DNA of 64,000 nucleotides from Leptospira sp. WS39.C2 (lineage in GTDB: Bacteria > Spirochaetota > Leptospiria > Leptospirales > Leptospiraceae): NCBI RefSeq assembly GCF_040833965.1, contig NZ_CP162143.1, positions 186,001-250,000 of the forward strand, given 5' to 3'. Shown here in pieces: positions 8,998 through 18,689 of the stretch. Numbering within the stretch: the first letter of the stretch is position 1; each line of letters starts with the position of its first letter. A program made the position numbers and the translations under genes. The notes beneath the pieces are model-generated. The model was given only the letters and a program-made list of their open reading frames with translations, did no database searches and was not told the origin of the DNA.

Positions 8998-11073
8998 ATG
9001 TCGATCAAAAAGAAAATCATTTTTATATCACTTGCCGTGATTTCCTTCATCATTGCGGGGATTCTGATTGTCCTTTCGATGGTAGTGCGATCGACACTCC
9101 TCCATAATTTGGAAGAAGATACAAAATACATATCATCCAAAATCATAAGTGATATTTCCAATACACTCAAATTTCCTATGAAAAAAACCTATGCTTTTCG
9201 AAAGTCTTATGAGAATGGAAATTTAAGTTCAAGAACAGAAGTAATTCAATACTTAAAATTATTAACTAAAGAAAATGATATTGCCTTTGCCACTTATTGT
9301 GGATTTGAACCCAATGCATTTGATGGGAAAGACTCTTCTTACAAAAATTCACCAAATCATGATGAAACAGGTAGGTTCATTCCTTATGTGTTTCGAGATG
9401 GAGAGAAAATATTTTCCGAACCATTAAAAAATGTGGATGATCCAATCCAAGGTGAATTTTACCAAAAACCAAAAGCAACATTACAGACAAGCATCACTTC
9501 TCCCTACATTTACAAAGTTGGGAAAACAGATATATTCATTGTATCGATTATGGAACCAATTTTGCGGAATGGAAAATTTATTGGGATCTCTGGAATTGAC
9601 ATTAGCCTAACTACAATTAAATCATACTTAGATTCACTGAAGTTTGCAGATGGTGAAGGGAAAATTACACTCATTTCAGACAATCATTTGGTTTTATATG
9701 ATGGTTTCACAAATCTTTCAGAAGGTTTGGATTTTCGATCAGCTTCTGATCCCTATTTTTATGACCGACTCAAAAATAAAAACACAAGCATTTATGAATT
9801 TAATGATTATTTTCATGTTGCGATTCCAATCACGATCATTGAAAAAAATGATCCATGGTTTGCTCGGATTTCTGTTCCCAAATCACAAATCCAATCCACT
9901 CTTAATTCAATTATTTTTGTCACTATTGCACTTGGATTTTTAGGTGTAACTCTTTCCATTTTATCGGTATATTTTAGTTTCCAGAAGTTGGTCGATCGCC
10001 GTATCCAATACATCAATGCTTCTACAGAAAATGTTGCTTCTGGTGATTTGCGTAAACTCATCAAAATCGACGCGAAAGATGAGTTGGGAAGTATAATGAT
10101 TTCATTAAATCAAATGATAGAACATTTGAGAAAACTGATTCGAATCGCCCAAAAATCATCAGGTAAAATTAGCGAAACAACTGAAAAAATTCAAAATACG
10201 ATTACAGAGCTGACTGATTTGGCTCAAAACCAAGCAGCTTCTTCAGAAGAAGCAAGCGCAACAGTGGAAGAACTCAATGCATCTTCCGAAACCATTCACA
10301 GTAATGTACTCAGTGCCGTTGAAAATACTGAGACAATACATCAGTCGTTAGGTGATATCCAAAACCTTATGAAAAAAATTATGGAAAAGGTAAATACTTT
10401 TGGAGAAATTTCAGTAAGGGCGAATCAAAATGCGGAAGAAGGTCGTGCGATGGCAAAAGATACCTCTCTTGCAATTCAAGAAATCCAAGAAAAATCTAAA
10501 ACGATCACCGCTTTTTCCAATGTGATTTCAGATATTGCCAAACGTACAGGATTACTTGCGTTAAATGCTGCGATTGAAGCGGCTAGAGCTGGTGAATCAG
10601 GAAAAGGATTTGCTGTAGTTGCAGAAGAAATCACAAAACTTGCAAACCAATCAGCAGAATCGGTTTCCCAAATCAATACCCTTTCACAAGAAGCATTGGA
10701 TTCCATTGAACGAGGGAACCAACAAGTCGAACGTTTGGTTGAAGTATTGAAAAAAATCACGGACGAAGTGTCTTTGATCTTTTTATCATCGAATGAAATT
10801 GGTCCACTCATCGAAGACCAAAGTTCTCGCACAGCAAGTATTTACTCAGAAGTTGTTGAAATTACGGAACAAGTAAAGTCCATCCAACTTTCCACTGAAG
10901 AACAACAAAGGGCTACAAATGAATTGGCCAATATGACAATCAATATTTCCAATGGCTCACAAGTTTTATCAGACCAATCCTCGTCTATGGCTGAAAATGC
11001 AGAACGATTGGGCCAAGTAACAAACACATTGGATGAACTATTAAAATCGTTTCGAATCGAAAAGGAAGTTTAA
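8998..11073 (+). CDS. Methyl-accepting chemotaxis protein, second of a tandem pair
   Basis: The 691-residue paralogue of the preceding receptor shares its order: membrane helix (about 8-30), double-Cache sensor with [11 protein letters not shown] and TGRFIPY, membrane helix (about 303-325), HAMP and signalling hairpin with [14 protein letters not shown] near residue 519. The cytoplasmic halves are closely similar, including the [18 protein letters not shown] segment, while the sensor halves differ more. This suggests divergence in ligand preference after duplication. The start ATG follows the previous stop by 8 bp, with a modest AGG upstream. Confidence 0.93.
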   Translation: MSIKKKIIFISLAVISFIIAGILIVLSMVVRSTLLHNLEEDTKYISSKIISDISNTLKFPMKKTYAFRKSYENGNLSSRTEVIQYLKLLTKENDIAFATYCGFEPNAFDGKDSSYKNSPNHDETGRFIPYVFRDGEKIFSEPLKNVDDPIQGEFYQKPKATLQTSITSPYIYKVGKTDIFIVSIMEPILRNGKFIGISGIDISLTTIKSYLDSLKFADGEGKITLISDNHLVLYDGFTNLSEGLDFRSASDPYFYDRLKNKNTSIYEFNDYFHVAIPITIIEKNDPWFARISVPKSQIQSTLNSIIFVTIALGFLGVTLSILSVYFSFQKLVDRRIQYINASTENVASGDLRKLIKIDAKDELGSIMISLNQMIEHLRKLIRIAQKSSGKISETTEKIQNTITELTDLAQNQAASSEEASATVEELNASSETIHSNVLSAVENTETIHQSLGDIQNLMKKIMEKVNTFGEISVRANQNAEEGRAMAKDTSLAIQEIQEKSKTITAFSNVISDIAKRTGLLALNAAIEAARAGESGKGFAVVAEEITKLANQSAESVSQINTLSQEALDSIERGNQQVERLVEVLKKITDEVSLIFLSSNEIGPLIEDQSSRTASIYSEVVEITEQVKSIQLSTEEQQRATNELANMTINISNGSQVLSDQSSSMAENAERLGQVTNTLDELLKSFRIEKEV

Positions 11074-11084
11074 GACAGAACCTA

Positions 11085-11250
11085 GTGGGAGAAAAAAGAA
11101 GTACTTTCCAAGCGACTGCAAACTGCCCGAAGGAGACCACCCATTCGGAACTTGGAAAGACTGTGTCTGGTCGGTTTTGCAACAAAGCTTGAGGCGTTAT
11201 TGCCCAGCCACCTCGCGGGTCAAAAATCTTTTGTTGTAACAACTACTATC
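11085..11250 (-). ncRNA. Structured intergenic segment, candidate small RNA
   Basis: The 288-bp gap before the M61 gene is richer in GC than most gaps here and holds nested complementary arms. CTTTCCAAG (11104-11112) pairs perfectly with CTTGGAAAG (11151-11159), and inside it CCGAA (11127-11131) pairs with TTCGG (11144-11148). A second set of arms lies around 11181-11240 (CAACAAAG with CTTTTGTTG). Read on the minus strand, the 9-bp stem is followed by a T-rich run (TACTTCTTTTTTC), as in an intrinsic terminator. That favours a minus-strand transcript of roughly 150 bases. No known RNA family is recognised. Confidence 0.35.
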
Positions 11251-11361
11251 CAAATGGACCACCTCCTTTGCTCATACCTTAGCTAACCTTTTCTCGTACC
11301 TTCCAGATTTTCAGTCAAGAAAACATTTGATAAAAAGTAAAATAAAAGGAGATAGTGTTCT

Positions 11362-13143
11362 ATGGGAAAAGAGTTAGAAGGAAAAACAATCTCATTGGAT
11401 GAAGAGTCTAAGCAAACACTTCAATTACAATATGAAGTGGGTATTTTTGATTTATACAAACACTACTACCAAGTACGTTTGACGGTTGAAACAAACCAAA
11501 ACCAAATCTGTTTTTGTTTGCCAAATTGGACTCCAGGATCTTATATGATTCGCGATTATTCCACTCACTTACACAAATTTGACGCAAAAAATTCAATTAC
11601 AAATGAATCCGTTTCTTGGGAAATGATAGACCTACACAAATGGAAACTAAACAACTTACCTCCTAAATTTGAAATTACGTATATCATATATGCATTTGAA
11701 GACTTTACAGTTAGAACCAATTATTTAGAAACAGAATTTGGATTCATCAACCCACCGGCTCTCTTTGTTTACCCAGAAGGTCATCTTGATAAACAATCTA
11801 CAGTGGAATTTAAAGTATCCGATTATTTTCCAAATATTTATACTAGTTTGCCTAGAGATGAAAACAATTCTCATAAATTTTATTCCAGTCATTTTGATGA
11901 ACTTTTTGATTCTCCATTCCATTTGAGTAAAAAAAACTCAGTATTTTTCACTTCTGGGACCACCAAACATGAATTATTGATAGAAGGTGATGTATCCTTC
12001 GACTTTAAAACAAAACTATCGAATGACCTACAAAAAATAACGGAAACACAAATACAGTGGATGGGAGAAAGTCCAAACTTGTATTATCTTTTTGTTTTAA
12101 ACTTAAGTTTACCCGCGTATGGAGGATTGGAACACAAAGCTTCTAGTATTAATTATTTTAATCCAGAACTCATTTTTGATGAGGAAGAATACAAACGGTT
12201 ATTAGAACTACTTTCGCATGAATACTTTCACCTCTGGAACATCAAACGAATCCGACCCATCGCCCTAGGGCCATTTGATTACCAAAAACCAAACCTAACA
12301 CGAGAACTTTGGATTGCGGAAGGTTTTACGAGTTTTTATGATGTTTATTTTTTATTCCAATCTGGTTTTTTAACATTTGAAGAGTATTTAAATAAGATAC
12401 AATCTGATATTTTTTCATTGGAAGACAATGAAGCAGATTTTTGGATGAGCTTAGAAGAATCATCCTATACCGCTTGGACAAAATATTACAAAAGGAATGG
12501 GAACAGCCATAACATAACGGTATCATATTATACAAAAGGTGGTGTGCTTGCCTTGTGTATGAATCTGTTTTTATTAAACGAATCCAAAGAGAAAAAAACC
12601 ATTCGACATGTATTCCAAAAACTAAATGAAGTGTTTGTAAAAGAAAAACAAAGAGGATTCACCAAACAAGAATTTTTTGATACAGCTAAGGATGTCACAG
12701 GGGTGGATTTAAAACTTGAATTTAATGAATTTTTAGAATCACCAAAACCAATCCCAGTGGATCTTTATTTAGATTTGATTGGTATCCATAGAATCCAAAC
12801 TGACTTAGTTGGTGAAACAGGATTTAAAACAAAGGAAAAAAACGGAAACCTTTTTATCCAAAAGATACTACACAAATCCGATTCTAATTCATTTGATTTG
12901 ATGTTAGACGATGAAATTTTGGCAGTTAATGGTAAACGTGCGAATACTTCGATCCTACAAAAACTGGAAAAAAATTTAAGGCCAGGTGAGAAGTTCCATT
13001 TAATCCTCGCAAGAGCTGGGAAAATTCGAGAGACTATGATGACTGCATCTGGTATGTACAAAACAAAAAAATTTGTAATCTCCGAAGATTGTAGTGTTGA
13101 GAAAAAAGAAATCAGAGATTATTTTTTAAGGAACATCATTTAA
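11362..13143 (+). CDS. M61-family metallopeptidase (glycyl aminopeptidase-like) with C-terminal PDZ
   Basis: The 593-residue protein has an N-terminal beta-sandwich domain (about 20-185), then a gluzincin catalytic domain. The zinc motif HEYFH is near residue 286, followed by WNIKRIRP, and the third ligand region ELWIAEGF lies about 25 residues on. A PDZ-like domain occupies about 480-570 (LDDEILAVNG core). No signal peptide is obvious, so it is probably cytoplasmic. The ribosome binding site AAAAGGAG precedes the ATG by ten bases. Its stop overlaps the start of corA by one base (TAATG), so the two are cotranscribed. Confidence 0.88.
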   Translation: MGKELEGKTISLDEESKQTLQLQYEVGIFDLYKHYYQVRLTVETNQNQICFCLPNWTPGSYMIRDYSTHLHKFDAKNSITNESVSWEMIDLHKWKLNNLPPKFEITYIIYAFEDFTVRTNYLETEFGFINPPALFVYPEGHLDKQSTVEFKVSDYFPNIYTSLPRDENNSHKFYSSHFDELFDSPFHLSKKNSVFFTSGTTKHELLIEGDVSFDFKTKLSNDLQKITETQIQWMGESPNLYYLFVLNLSLPAYGGLEHKASSINYFNPELIFDEEEYKRLLELLSHEYFHLWNIKRIRPIALGPFDYQKPNLTRELWIAEGFTSFYDVYFLFQSGFLTFEEYLNKIQSDIFSLEDNEADFWMSLEESSYTAWTKYYKRNGNSHNITVSYYTKGGVLALCMNLFLLNESKEKKTIRHVFQKLNEVFVKEKQRGFTKQEFFDTAKDVTGVDLKLEFNEFLESPKPIPVDLYLDLIGIHRIQTDLVGETGFKTKEKNGNLFIQKILHKSDSNSFDLMLDDEILAVNGKRANTSILQKLEKNLRPGEKFHLILARAGKIRETMMTASGMYKTKKFVISEDCSVEKKEIRDYFLRNII

Positions 13144-14102
13144 TGCCTGCTCTATTTAATTACATCCTAAGTCCATCTTCCAAAGAAGAAGTACTATTAG
13201 ACACCCCACTTCCACTATCTCATAAACACCCAAAACATTGGATTCATTTGACAGCCGAAAACGAAGAAAAACTCACTTTTTTATTCCAAAAACACAACAT
13301 CCACCAATTAACAATTGAAGATATCCTAAACCCAAACAGCCGGATCAAATTAGAAAAATTCCCAAATTATATATTTTTTATTTTTCGTGGATTCCATTTT
13401 GAACGAAACCAACTCACATTGAAAAATTTTAACTTCATTCTTACACCAAACCAAATCATATCTCTCACTTTAGATTACAGAGATAGTATTGGGAATATGA
13501 TTGAGGATTGGAAAACAAATAATAAGGTATTATCCAAAGGATACGAATTCATTGTTCACAAAATTTTGGACATTGAAACAGACCATACCTTAGCAATCAC
13601 TCAAAAAATTGAAGAACGAATCGATCATTTTGAAGACCAAATTTTTAGCAATGCTAAGTCTTTAGATATTAGTAATGTTTATAGTTTAAGATCGAGTTTA
13701 CTCACAATCAAAAAAGGAATGTTGCAGAACAAAGAAGTTTTGGAAGACTTAGAGAAAATCAAAAATAGTTTTTTTAGTGATGAGGCGGATGCTTTTTTCC
13801 GTGACGTAAGAGACCATTCCATCCGCATTTTGGAACTGGTTGATAGTAATATAGAATCGATTTCATCTGCATTGGAAGCACATATTGCCATCTCCACAAG
13901 AAAAACAAATGAGATCATGAAAATTTTAACCATTATGACAGCCATTATGTTACCGATGTCACTCGTTGCAGGAATTTATGGAATGAATTTTAGGCACATG
14001 CCTACCCTAGAGTGGGAATATGGATTTATTTCAGCCATAAGTGCCATGGGACTACTCGGCTTTTTAATGTTAGTTTATTTTCGGATCAAACGTTGGTATT
14101 AA
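13143..14102 (+). CDS. corA: CorA-family magnesium/cobalt channel
   Basis: This 319-residue protein has the usual CorA plan: a soluble alpha/beta N-terminal funnel (about 1-250), a long helix, and two C-terminal membrane helices. The selectivity motif YGMNF sits at the end of the first helix (about residues 279-283), followed by a short loop (RHMPTLEW) and a last helix ending in positively charged residues (RIKRWY). Length and motif fit the family exactly. Translation is probably coupled to the M61 gene through the one-base overlap. Confidence 0.93.
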   Translation: MPALFNYILSPSSKEEVLLDTPLPLSHKHPKHWIHLTAENEEKLTFLFQKHNIHQLTIEDILNPNSRIKLEKFPNYIFFIFRGFHFERNQLTLKNFNFILTPNQIISLTLDYRDSIGNMIEDWKTNNKVLSKGYEFIVHKILDIETDHTLAITQKIEERIDHFEDQIFSNAKSLDISNVYSLRSSLLTIKKGMLQNKEVLEDLEKIKNSFFSDEADAFFRDVRDHSIRILELVDSNIESISSALEAHIAISTRKTNEIMKILTIMTAIMLPMSLVAGIYGMNFRHMPTLEWEYGFISAISAMGLLGFLMLVYFRIKRWY

Positions 14103-14119
14103 CAAATTGAATCAATAAC

Positions 14120-14153
14120 ATTTGGTTTAATTCTATATAAACTTAAACCAAAT
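14120..14153. terminator. 11-bp AT-rich hairpin between convergent corA and the 604-residue gene
   Basis: ATTTGGTTTAA (14120-14130) is exactly complementary to TTAAACCAAAT (14143-14153) with a 12-base loop. The right arm includes the stop codon of the minus-strand gene. Placement between converging stops suggests a shared bidirectional terminator, though the stem is AT-rich. Confidence 0.5.
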
Positions 14154-15957
14154 TACGAATTTGAACAAATACTTCTGGATCTTCTTTAGGAGGGTCAACT
14201 TCTCCTCGGATCCATTGGTTAAGAAGATCTTTTAGTTGTTTGTTTAAATTGTCAAACTCAGGAGAATTTGGAAATAAAATCACTGAATGAGGTTTAATCG
14301 TTTTTCCAGTTGTGGATAAAAAAGCAAAATCAGGGATCATTTTTTCCAAAGTTTCAGCTGAAAAAGCAGGAAAATTCATTCCAAGCCAATCCACAGAAGG
14401 TAAACAATTTCTATTAAAATAAGCATCCGTCAAAGCAGATACAAGAGCTTTTTTTAACTGTTGTTTTTTCTCTTTTTCAATTCGTTCTTCTCTCTCTCTC
14501 AGTTTTTTCTTAAAGAAGTTTTCCCTACGTTTTTGGTATAAAAACTGACGATCCATTTGTAAAAAAGTAAGTATCGATTTTGCTTTCGCATAACCTGAGT
14601 TTACAATTGGAGTAATTCCTAAAAAATAAAATAATTTATAGAACCAAGGAATATAATTAAAGTAAACTGCTTGTAAATTTTTACCATAAGTTTTCACAAA
14701 CTCTTCGTCTTTGAAAATGGGTTTGAGTTCCTTTTCATTTAGTTCCAAAATTGCTTTTAAGTATAGAATATGTTCCGTTGTGAAACGATAGTTCTGATAT
14801 ATCAAATTATTTATATCTTTGATATTGTTTTGGTTATTGTTTACAAAAACTGCAATTTTTGAATCCGCATCATGCCATTCCGCAGACAAAACCTTTGGAT
14901 TTTTTCGGAGCAAATCAACAATTACCAAATTATGTTCATCATCTTTTTCCAAATTGATACGAAGTAATCTAGAATCAAAGTCAAATTGGCTATCCAACAT
15001 TTTCATGTAGACGATTAACAATCGATCGATTTCTTTTTTCTTTTCTAGTTCTGCGTATTTGACTGCGATTTCAGTTACTTTTTTTAAGTTGTGAATGAAC
15101 GAATAAAAGCCGTTTTCTTTGAGTATTTCTTTAAATCCGTACAAAGTGTCCACTTTTGCACGAATGATTTGAATTTCGTTGATTTCAACATCTCCAGATC
15201 CAGGTGCAAACAATCGATCAAGTGCCAAACGAATTTCGGAATCAAATGCTTTGGCAAGAGGTTCCACTTTAGTCATCAGATACTCGTTTGCTATATTCAA
15301 AAAATTAGCAGCTTCTGATTCAGGAAGAAAATAAAATCCAATATGAGGTAATACAATGACTTTTGGTTCTGCGGTTAATTCATCAATGATAAGACCACGA
15401 GAACGATTCAACATTTCTTTTGATGGCTGAAGAGGGAATTGTTTGGGATCGAGTAAACGGTCGAGTTCATCCCCTGGACCTTCTGTTTCTTTATAATCAA
15501 TGTCCGCTAGTTTATTTAATACATTTCGCCATGTATCTTCTGTCAAAATTCGTTTGTTCTGAACATATTCATACAAATGTTCGGCGGAACGTCCGATCAA
15601 AAGTTTGTATGGTTCCTCAAGTGGCATTCCACCTGGTAATCCAACTAAAAACGGAACAAGTCTTAACTCACCAAGATCGGCGTCATATTTGATCTCAAAT
15701 AGTTGTGTTGTAAGGCCATAATCGATGAGTTCCCACATTTGATCGAGAGCAGTTTCTCTATCCAATTTGAGTTTTTCAAAATTGGAATCCGTTGGCCGAA
15801 ACAAATGACCTGCTTCAATATTTTCCCTCGAACTTTGGGCCTCTACCGTCTTCATGATAGAGAGAGCTTCTTTTTGTAAGATGATCCCGGATGACCTTCC
15901 CAAATTTTCTTTCGTTGTGAGTTGTAAAAAATGATCGTGTGGAGGTGATATTCTCAT
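14143..15957 (-). CDS. Large protein of unknown function
   Basis: I do not recognise this 604-residue protein. It has no signal peptide and is mostly alpha-helical, with a basic coiled-coil stretch (EREERIEKEKKQQLKK) near residues 488-505 and a hydrophobic, aromatic segment (YIPWFYKLFYFLGITP) near 440-455 that may associate with a membrane. A proline- and acid-rich tail ends the protein. The start at 15957 lies 3 bp after the SDR stop, so it is the last gene of the efp-mtnB-SDR-SDR operon. A later start at the methionine near residue 35 is possible since no strong ribosome binding site is seen. Confidence 0.75.
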   Translation of the reverse strand: MRISPPHDHFLQLTTKENLGRSSGIILQKEALSIMKTVEAQSSRENIEAGHLFRPTDSNFEKLKLDRETALDQMWELIDYGLTTQLFEIKYDADLGELRLVPFLVGLPGGMPLEEPYKLLIGRSAEHLYEYVQNKRILTEDTWRNVLNKLADIDYKETEGPGDELDRLLDPKQFPLQPSKEMLNRSRGLIIDELTAEPKVIVLPHIGFYFLPESEAANFLNIANEYLMTKVEPLAKAFDSEIRLALDRLFAPGSGDVEINEIQIIRAKVDTLYGFKEILKENGFYSFIHNLKKVTEIAVKYAELEKKKEIDRLLIVYMKMLDSQFDFDSRLLRINLEKDDEHNLVIVDLLRKNPKVLSAEWHDADSKIAVFVNNNQNNIKDINNLIYQNYRFTTEHILYLKAILELNEKELKPIFKDEEFVKTYGKNLQAVYFNYIPWFYKLFYFLGITPIVNSGYAKAKSILTFLQMDRQFLYQKRRENFFKKKLREREERIEKEKKQQLKKALVSALTDAYFNRNCLPSVDWLGMNFPAFSAETLEKMIPDFAFLSTTGKTIKPHSVILFPNSPEFDNLNKQLKDLLNQWIRGEVDPPKEDPEVFVQIRNLV

Positions 15958-15960
15958 AAA

Positions 15961-16698
15961 CTAAATAGCAGTGATCCCACCATCAACGGTCCAATTTGAT
16001 CCAGTGATATAACCTGATTCTTTTTGTAAGAGGAAATTCACAACTCGGGCGATTTCGGATGGTTCGGCAATTCGTTTTACGGGTGTTTGGTTGATAATTT
16101 TTGATTTATGGTCAGAAACTTGGTCTTCTTGGATCCCCATATTTGTATCAACATAACCAGGACTAACTGCGTTTGATGTAATTCCAAATTTCCCCCACTC
16201 ATCAGCTATTGATTTAATGAATCCAACTAATCCGTGTTTGGAGGCCGAATAAGCAACAGAGTTCCCTGATCCAACGATGGACAAAGAAGAAGCAATGGCC
16301 ACAATCCTTCCGAATTTTGATTTTTTGAAAATTGGTAAAACTAACTTTGTTAAAAGATACAAACTTGTGAGATTGATTCGAAAGATGGATTCCCATTCTT
16401 CGATGGAAACATCAGTAATTGGATGGTAGGGCCCACCATATCCAGCGGTATGGACAATTCCGTAAAGTTCACCCATATCTGAAGACTCCATTATGATTTT
16501 GGATAGACTCCTTTCGACTACGTAGGGTGTTTCTGAAAGGTCAACTTCTCGGTAGGTTTCTTGTAAGATGGGTTCTTTTGGCCGGACTTTGTCGAGATTC
16601 CAAACAGAAAACCCCGCAAGGACCAGAGTTCTCACGATCTCTCGTCCAATCCCACCACTTCCACCTGTCACGAGAACAATCGATTCCTTGATATCCAT
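15961..16698 (-). CDS. Short-chain dehydrogenase/reductase
   Basis: The 245-residue SDR enzyme has the NAD(P)-binding TGGSGGIG motif near residue 11, the catalytic serine region (ASSLS), and the YSASK catalytic motif near residue 149. The C-terminal segment (SGYITGSNWTVDGG) is the classical substrate-loop/tetramer signature seen in FabG-like members. The substrate is not known. It follows a second SDR by 5 bp and shares an operon with mtnB and efp. The substrate may belong to the same pathway as the neighbouring SDR, but nothing in the sequence proves it. Confidence 0.9.
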   Translation of the reverse strand: MDIKESIVLVTGGSGGIGREIVRTLVLAGFSVWNLDKVRPKEPILQETYREVDLSETPYVVERSLSKIIMESSDMGELYGIVHTAGYGGPYHPITDVSIEEWESIFRINLTSLYLLTKLVLPIFKKSKFGRIVAIASSLSIVGSGNSVAYSASKHGLVGFIKSIADEWGKFGITSNAVSPGYVDTNMGIQEDQVSDHKSKIINQTPVKRIAEPSEIARVVNFLLQKESGYITGSNWTVDGGITAI

Positions 16699-16703
16699 CG
16701 GAC

Positions 16704-17426
16704 CTATAAAATTCCTTTTTTTGGGGTAATGGATAAGTCATCCACAAAGATGGATTTTGGCAACCGCGAAATACACCACAAATACTCGGAAATGTCCGCA
16801 ACAGAAACCATGTCTTTCTTGTCAAATGTTGGTCTTGTGTCCCAAATCTCCGTCGCCACAGCCCCAAGGCTTACATGGACAACCTTTGTTCCATACGGTT
16901 TCCATTCCTCCCGTAACGCACGGCAAATCCCAAGGACAGCATGTTTTGAGGCACAATATGTTACCGAATTTGGGAATCCTTGTTTTCCAGCTGTGGAACC
17001 CAAAAACACAAAGGTAGAATCAGAAGAATTTGGTAAAATATAAGCAAAGGATCGGGTAAGTTTGATGAGTGAAATTACATTTAAATCCAAATGTGATTGT
17101 AAATCGGCATCGGAAAGTTCTTGGATAGGTCCAAAAACTCCATCACCTAATGCAAAGTAAACGACGATAGAAAAAGAATCTTTTGTTTTTTGCTTATAAA
17201 ATTCATGAAGGTATGACTCAAATTGAACAAATGATTGGTTATCTTTTGCATCAAATTGGAATGTACCTGGGGATTCTAAAGAAAACGAAGATAGTTCTTT
17301 TTTACCTTTTCTTGAAAACCCAAAAACCAAATTGTTTGGATCATTTTTTGATACGAATCGTTTGTAAAGACCCTCACCTATCCCGGAACCAATGCCAAAA
17401 ATATAAACATGGGCCTTTTTTGTCAT
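16704..17426 (-). CDS. Short-chain dehydrogenase/reductase, divergent
   Basis: The 240-residue SDR has a variant nucleotide motif (FGIGSGIGEG, replacing the usual TGxxxGIG), the active-site segment LGSTAG with its serine, and YCASK as the catalytic Tyr/Lys motif. It lacks the typical C-terminal VDGG tail of the adjacent SDR. Its ATG overlaps the mtnB stop by four bases (ATGA), indicating translational coupling. Substrate unknown; the sepiapterin-reductase-like N-terminal motif is a weak hint only. Confidence 0.85.
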   Translation of the reverse strand: MTKKAHVYIFGIGSGIGEGLYKRFVSKNDPNNLVFGFSRKGKKELSSFSLESPGTFQFDAKDNQSFVQFESYLHEFYKQKTKDSFSIVVYFALGDGVFGPIQELSDADLQSHLDLNVISLIKLTRSFAYILPNSSDSTFVFLGSTAGKQGFPNSVTYCASKHAVLGICRALREEWKPYGTKVVHVSLGAVATEIWDTRPTFDKKDMVSVADISEYLWCISRLPKSIFVDDLSITPKKGIL

Positions 17427-18052
17427 ATCCTACGTGCCATCACTTGCAAAAGAAAATGCACGGCTTCCAAATGTTTGTTGGCTTCCGCGATACTTTTTCC
17501 CCAAACTGTTGGGCCATGTCCTTCGATGAGTAAAAAAGGAACTTTGGGAATTCCATGCTTCATTAAGTAATGTTTGATTTCATTTGCGATTGTTGGGACA
17601 TGAGTGTGGTTGTAAAACACAGGCATGGTTAGATTTGGTTTTTCGTCCCAAATCCCAAAGGCTTTGATAATTTCAATCGGTGGGATCGGAATTTCACGAT
17701 ACCCTTCTTCTTTACCAACACCAAATTCGAGTAAGTTGGAGTCAATGGTGTGGACGTGAAGGCAAGAGCCAACTTCTGGCATCTGCGAATACAATACTTG
17801 GTGGATACTCGTTTCCGCAGATGGTTTTAACCCTTCGTTTGCTTGGACGAGACTGCCATCACTAACCGAGACACAAACAAAGTCTGTAACTTTTAGTTCC
17901 CCTTTGTGTTTGCCAGAAGCAGTGATCCAAAATTGATTTTGGGTTAAATTGTCTCGGGTAGAGAGATTCCCAGCAGTGGCAAACATCCACTGCCGTGAAT
18001 AGTAGAGATGGGAAAGTTTGGTGATTTCCTGTAAGGAAGTGATCAAATCCAA
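17423..18052 (-). CDS. mtnB: Methylthioribulose-1-phosphate dehydratase, class II aldolase fold
   Basis: The 209-residue class II aldolase/adducin-family protein best fits MtnB, which dehydrates 5-methylthioribulose-1-phosphate in the methionine salvage pathway. Visible features are the N-terminal NLSTRD segment, the zinc ligands in LHVHTIDSN, the PPIEIIKAFGIWDEK stretch typical of MtnB, and the second ligand region in the IEGHGPTVWG loop. Length matches the family (about 200-215). It lies 2 bp from the efp stop and overlaps the next SDR. A related L-fuculose/ribulose phosphate aldolase is less likely. Confidence 0.85.
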   Translation of the reverse strand: MDLITSLQEITKLSHLYYSRQWMFATAGNLSTRDNLTQNQFWITASGKHKGELKVTDFVCVSVSDGSLVQANEGLKPSAETSIHQVLYSQMPEVGSCLHVHTIDSNLLEFGVGKEEGYREIPIPPIEIIKAFGIWDEKPNLTMPVFYNHTHVPTIANEIKHYLMKHGIPKVPFLLIEGHGPTVWGKSIAEANKHLEAVHFLLQVMARRI

Positions 18053-18054
18053 AT

Positions 18055-18621
18055 CTATTTGTTAACGCGCTCCACGTAAGTCAAATCACGAAGATCGATT
18101 TTCACCGTATCCCCTTGTTTGATAAAGATCGGAACTTGGACTTCACCACCCGTTTCTACAGTCACTCGTTTGAGAGCAAGACCAGTGGTGTCACCTTTTA
18201 ATCCGTCTTCCGCGTAAGTCACTTCCAAAATAGCAAAGTTAGGAGGTGTCACACCAATTGGTTTGTCATTGTAAAATGATACTTCCACTGCTGTTTCTTC
18301 TTTCATAAAAGGAAGGATGTCTTCCACATAATCTTTGGAAACAGGAATTTGTTCGTAATCGTTGACATCCATAAAAATGATTTGGTCACCATCAGCATAA
18401 CAATACTGCATTTTACGGCGTTCCAAATCCACACTTTCCAATTTCTCTGCTGCTTTGAAGGTTCTTTCAATGGAAGAATCACGGACAATGTTTTTGAGTT
18501 TGGTGCGGATGAATGCTGAACCCTTTCCAGGGTTCACAAATTCTGTTTTGACGACGGAATAAAGCTCATTCTCGATTTTGAGGATCATCCCTTTTTTTAC
18601 TTCTGTAATGCCTAAGTTCAT
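18055..18621 (-). CDS. efp: Translation elongation factor P
   Basis: The 188-residue product has the three-barrel EF-P plan. EF-P relieves ribosome stalling at polyproline stretches. The modification loop reads VNPGKGSAF, with lysine 33 as the acceptor, and the C-terminal OB domain ends DLTYVERVNK. The start at 18621 (MNLGITEV) gives the usual family length; the longer frame to 18684 would add 21 unrelated residues. The acceptor lysine is consistent with beta-lysylation by EpmA/EpmB, both encoded in this window. epmB is divergent, 68 bp away. Confidence 0.95.
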   Translation of the reverse strand: MNLGITEVKKGMILKIENELYSVVKTEFVNPGKGSAFIRTKLKNIVRDSSIERTFKAAEKLESVDLERRKMQYCYADGDQIIFMDVNDYEQIPVSKDYVEDILPFMKEETAVEVSFYNDKPIGVTPPNFAILEVTYAEDGLKGDTTGLALKRVTVETGGEVQVPIFIKQGDTVKIDLRDLTYVERVNK

Positions 18622-18640
18622 AATTTCGTTGCTCGTAAAC

Positions 18641-18669
18641 AAAATCCGAGGGACTTGGCCTAGTGTCAA
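18641..18669 (-). promoter_or_regulatory. Possible efp promoter in the efp-epmB gap
   Basis: On the minus strand, TTGACA (18664-18669) and GATTTT (18641-18646) are separated by 17 bases and lie about 20-50 bases upstream of the efp start. The -35 match is perfect and the -10 match is partial. This is a pattern match only. Confidence 0.35.
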
Positions 18670-18689
18670 CCGAAGTATGGTCATAAGTC

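Noticed and set aside
10985..11242. Minus-strand open frame of 85 codons over the receptor end and the following gap
   Set aside because: It starts in a strongly structured segment and overlaps the receptor gene; the open frame is more likely a by-product of the possible RNA structure.
18622..18684. N-terminal extension of EF-P to 18684
   Set aside because: EF-P proteins begin at about the MNLGITEV position; the added residues match nothing and would cross the divergent promoter gap.
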